A stretch of DNA of 64,000 nucleotides from an uncultured bacterium (GTDB lineage: Bacteria > Vulcanimicrobiota > Vulcanimicrobiia > Vulcanimicrobiales > Vulcanimicrobiaceae), in contig CAIKPM010000045.1 in NCBI GenBank assembly GCA_903829325.1, forward strand, positions 1 to 64,000, written 5' to 3'. This document shows, one piece after another, positions 63,319 through 64,000 of this stretch (position 1 is the stretch's first letter; the number at the start of each line of letters is the position of its first letter). The notes under the pieces are model-generated. The model searched no databases. It was given only the letters and a program-made list of their open reading frames with translations, and was not told the origin of the DNA. Position numbers and translations under genes: made by a program.

Positions 63319-63972
63319 GTGCCACGATTTGTCGTCCTCGATACTGAGACGACCGGCGTGGGCGCCGAAGATCGGATTATCGATCTCTATGCGATCGTCA
63401 TTGATCCACGCAGCGGTGAGACCGGAGCGAGCCTCCGGCTCCGCTGCAATCCGCAACGGCCAAGTCACCCCAAGGCGCTAGCGAAACACGGCATCACCGA
63501 TGCCCAAGCCCAAGCTGCGCCGCTTTTTGCGAAACAGGCCCCGCAATTGCTCGACTTTCTAGCGAACAGCTGCATCATCGCCCATAACGCCGCGTTTGAT
63601 GCGCGCATGCTCGCGCAAGAGCTCAGCCGCCTCGATCCCGGGATGATGGATCGACTTAGTCTGAAGTTTGCCTGCACCATGCTAGCAGCACAAGAAATTC
63701 TCGACTACAAACGCTGGCCATCGCTAGATTTACTCTGTGATATGTTTGCTGTCGATCGCAGCAAACGAGCGGAGCTGCACGCTGCCCAGCTCGATGTCGA
63801 GCTGTTGGTGCAAATCATCCCAAAACTCGGGCGAGCCTACCAAGAGGCACGCAGCCTGGGGAAAACCACACTGGGCTCCCATAGTAAGCAACTGTTCGAC
63901 TACAGCACCTTCACCAGCGTGACCCCAGCGAACGCGGCGAGCACGCCGAAGCCCACGCTGACACAAGCGTAG
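63319..63972 (+). CDS. 3'-5' exonuclease, DnaQ-like (DEDDh)
   Basis: 217 residues. The DEDDh residues are visible: D/E in FVVLDTETTGVG, D in AHNAAFDARML and H/D in ELHAAQLDVELLV. The fold matches the polymerase III epsilon/RNase T superfamily. Start GTG is 6 bp after lhgO, probably the same transcript. It lacks the C-terminal polymerase-binding tail known from epsilon (ends in a short Thr/Ala-rich tail), so it may be a proofreading subunit or a stand-alone exonuclease. Confidence 0.85.
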   Translation: MPRFVVLDTETTGVGAEDRIIDLYAIVIDPRSGETGASLRLRCNPQRPSHPKALAKHGITDAQAQAAPLFAKQAPQLLDFLANSCIIAHNAAFDARMLAQELSRLDPGMMDRLSLKFACTMLAAQEILDYKRWPSLDLLCDMFAVDRSKRAELHAAQLDVELLVQIIPKLGRAYQEARSLGKTTLGSHSKQLFDYSTFTSVTPANAASTPKPTLTQA

Positions 63973-64000
63973 AGCACCCCCTGCCAAGGGAGGGTACTTG

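Noticed and set aside
1-64000. Phage, insertion sequences or CRISPR arrays
   Set aside because: No transposase, integrase, capsid or Cas-like protein, no terminal inverted repeats and no regularly spaced repeats were seen; the DnaQ-like and PIN proteins are ordinary chromosomal families.

Overview
The window is an ordinary, tightly packed bacterial chromosome segment of moderate to high GC. About 59 genes were recognised, with many 4-bp ATGA/GTGA/TTGA overlaps and frequent TTG and GTG starts that follow clear Shine-Dalgarno sites. ExbB-ExbD-ExbD-TonB and TonB-type energy coupling point to a diderm (outer-membrane) cell. A YabE-like G5/3D-domain protein directly before rsmA, and a SigK/RskA/fasciclin cluster, are arrangements better known from Bacillota and Actinomycetota. 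This mixture suggests a deep-branching diderm of the Terrabacteria side, for example Eremiobacterota (WPS-2) or Armatimonadota. That placement is an inference from gene content and is weak.

Layout. 1-5.5 kb: an N-terminally incomplete, AT-richer virginiamycin-B-lyase-like propeller, a TPR/ATP-grasp protein, an asparaginase and a large unknown membrane protein. 5.5-16.4 kb: gdhA, ychF, a BFN-domain protein, MTA phosphorylase, a membrane protein carrying a direct repeat, a Ser-rich lytic transglycosylase, efp, an MsbA-like ABC exporter, a class-A-lactamase-fold hydrolase, a Crp/Fnr regulator and a SpoIIE-type phosphatase. 16.4-24.2 kb: a complete Phd/VapC-type toxin-antitoxin pair behind a perfect 19-bp inverted repeat, two unknown membrane proteins, TauE, tsaD, an Nramp-family transporter, trxB, a YceI protein, and hup followed by tRNA-Pro(GGG) and a good terminator. 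24.4-33.9 kb: aroQ, hslO, tyrS, gatB, a fasciclin protein with an ECF sigma/anti-sigma pair, ssrA (tmRNA) with an unusually long tag, and pyk.

33.9-51.1 kb is one long run of minus-strand genes in the order GT4, rluB, aroH, aroF, tyrA, exbB, exbD, exbD, tonB, uppP, a 62-aa membrane protein, folC, folP, folBK, accB-like, accC, nusB, pbp1A, xseA, xseB, nadK. It combines aromatic and folate biosynthesis, peptidoglycan synthesis, fatty-acid initiation and DNA/NAD housekeeping, and almost every junction overlaps or is only a few bases long. 51.3-55.4 kb is a plus-strand run (yabE-like, rsmA, CPBP protease, GT4, zinc metallopeptidase), followed by a chemoreceptor, an aldo/keto reductase with a small Fic-like ORF behind it, pabB, pruA, a lipid-carrier sugar transferase, lhgO and a DnaQ-like exonuclease.

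The points most worth following up are the ssrA tag of about 28 residues, the biotin-carrier-like protein that lacks its biotinyl lysine, the SigK/RskA/fasciclin module, the 58-residue Fic-like ORF that carries only the inhibitory-helix motif, and the hairpin/operator before the toxin-antitoxin pair. No phage, insertion sequence or CRISPR array was seen.
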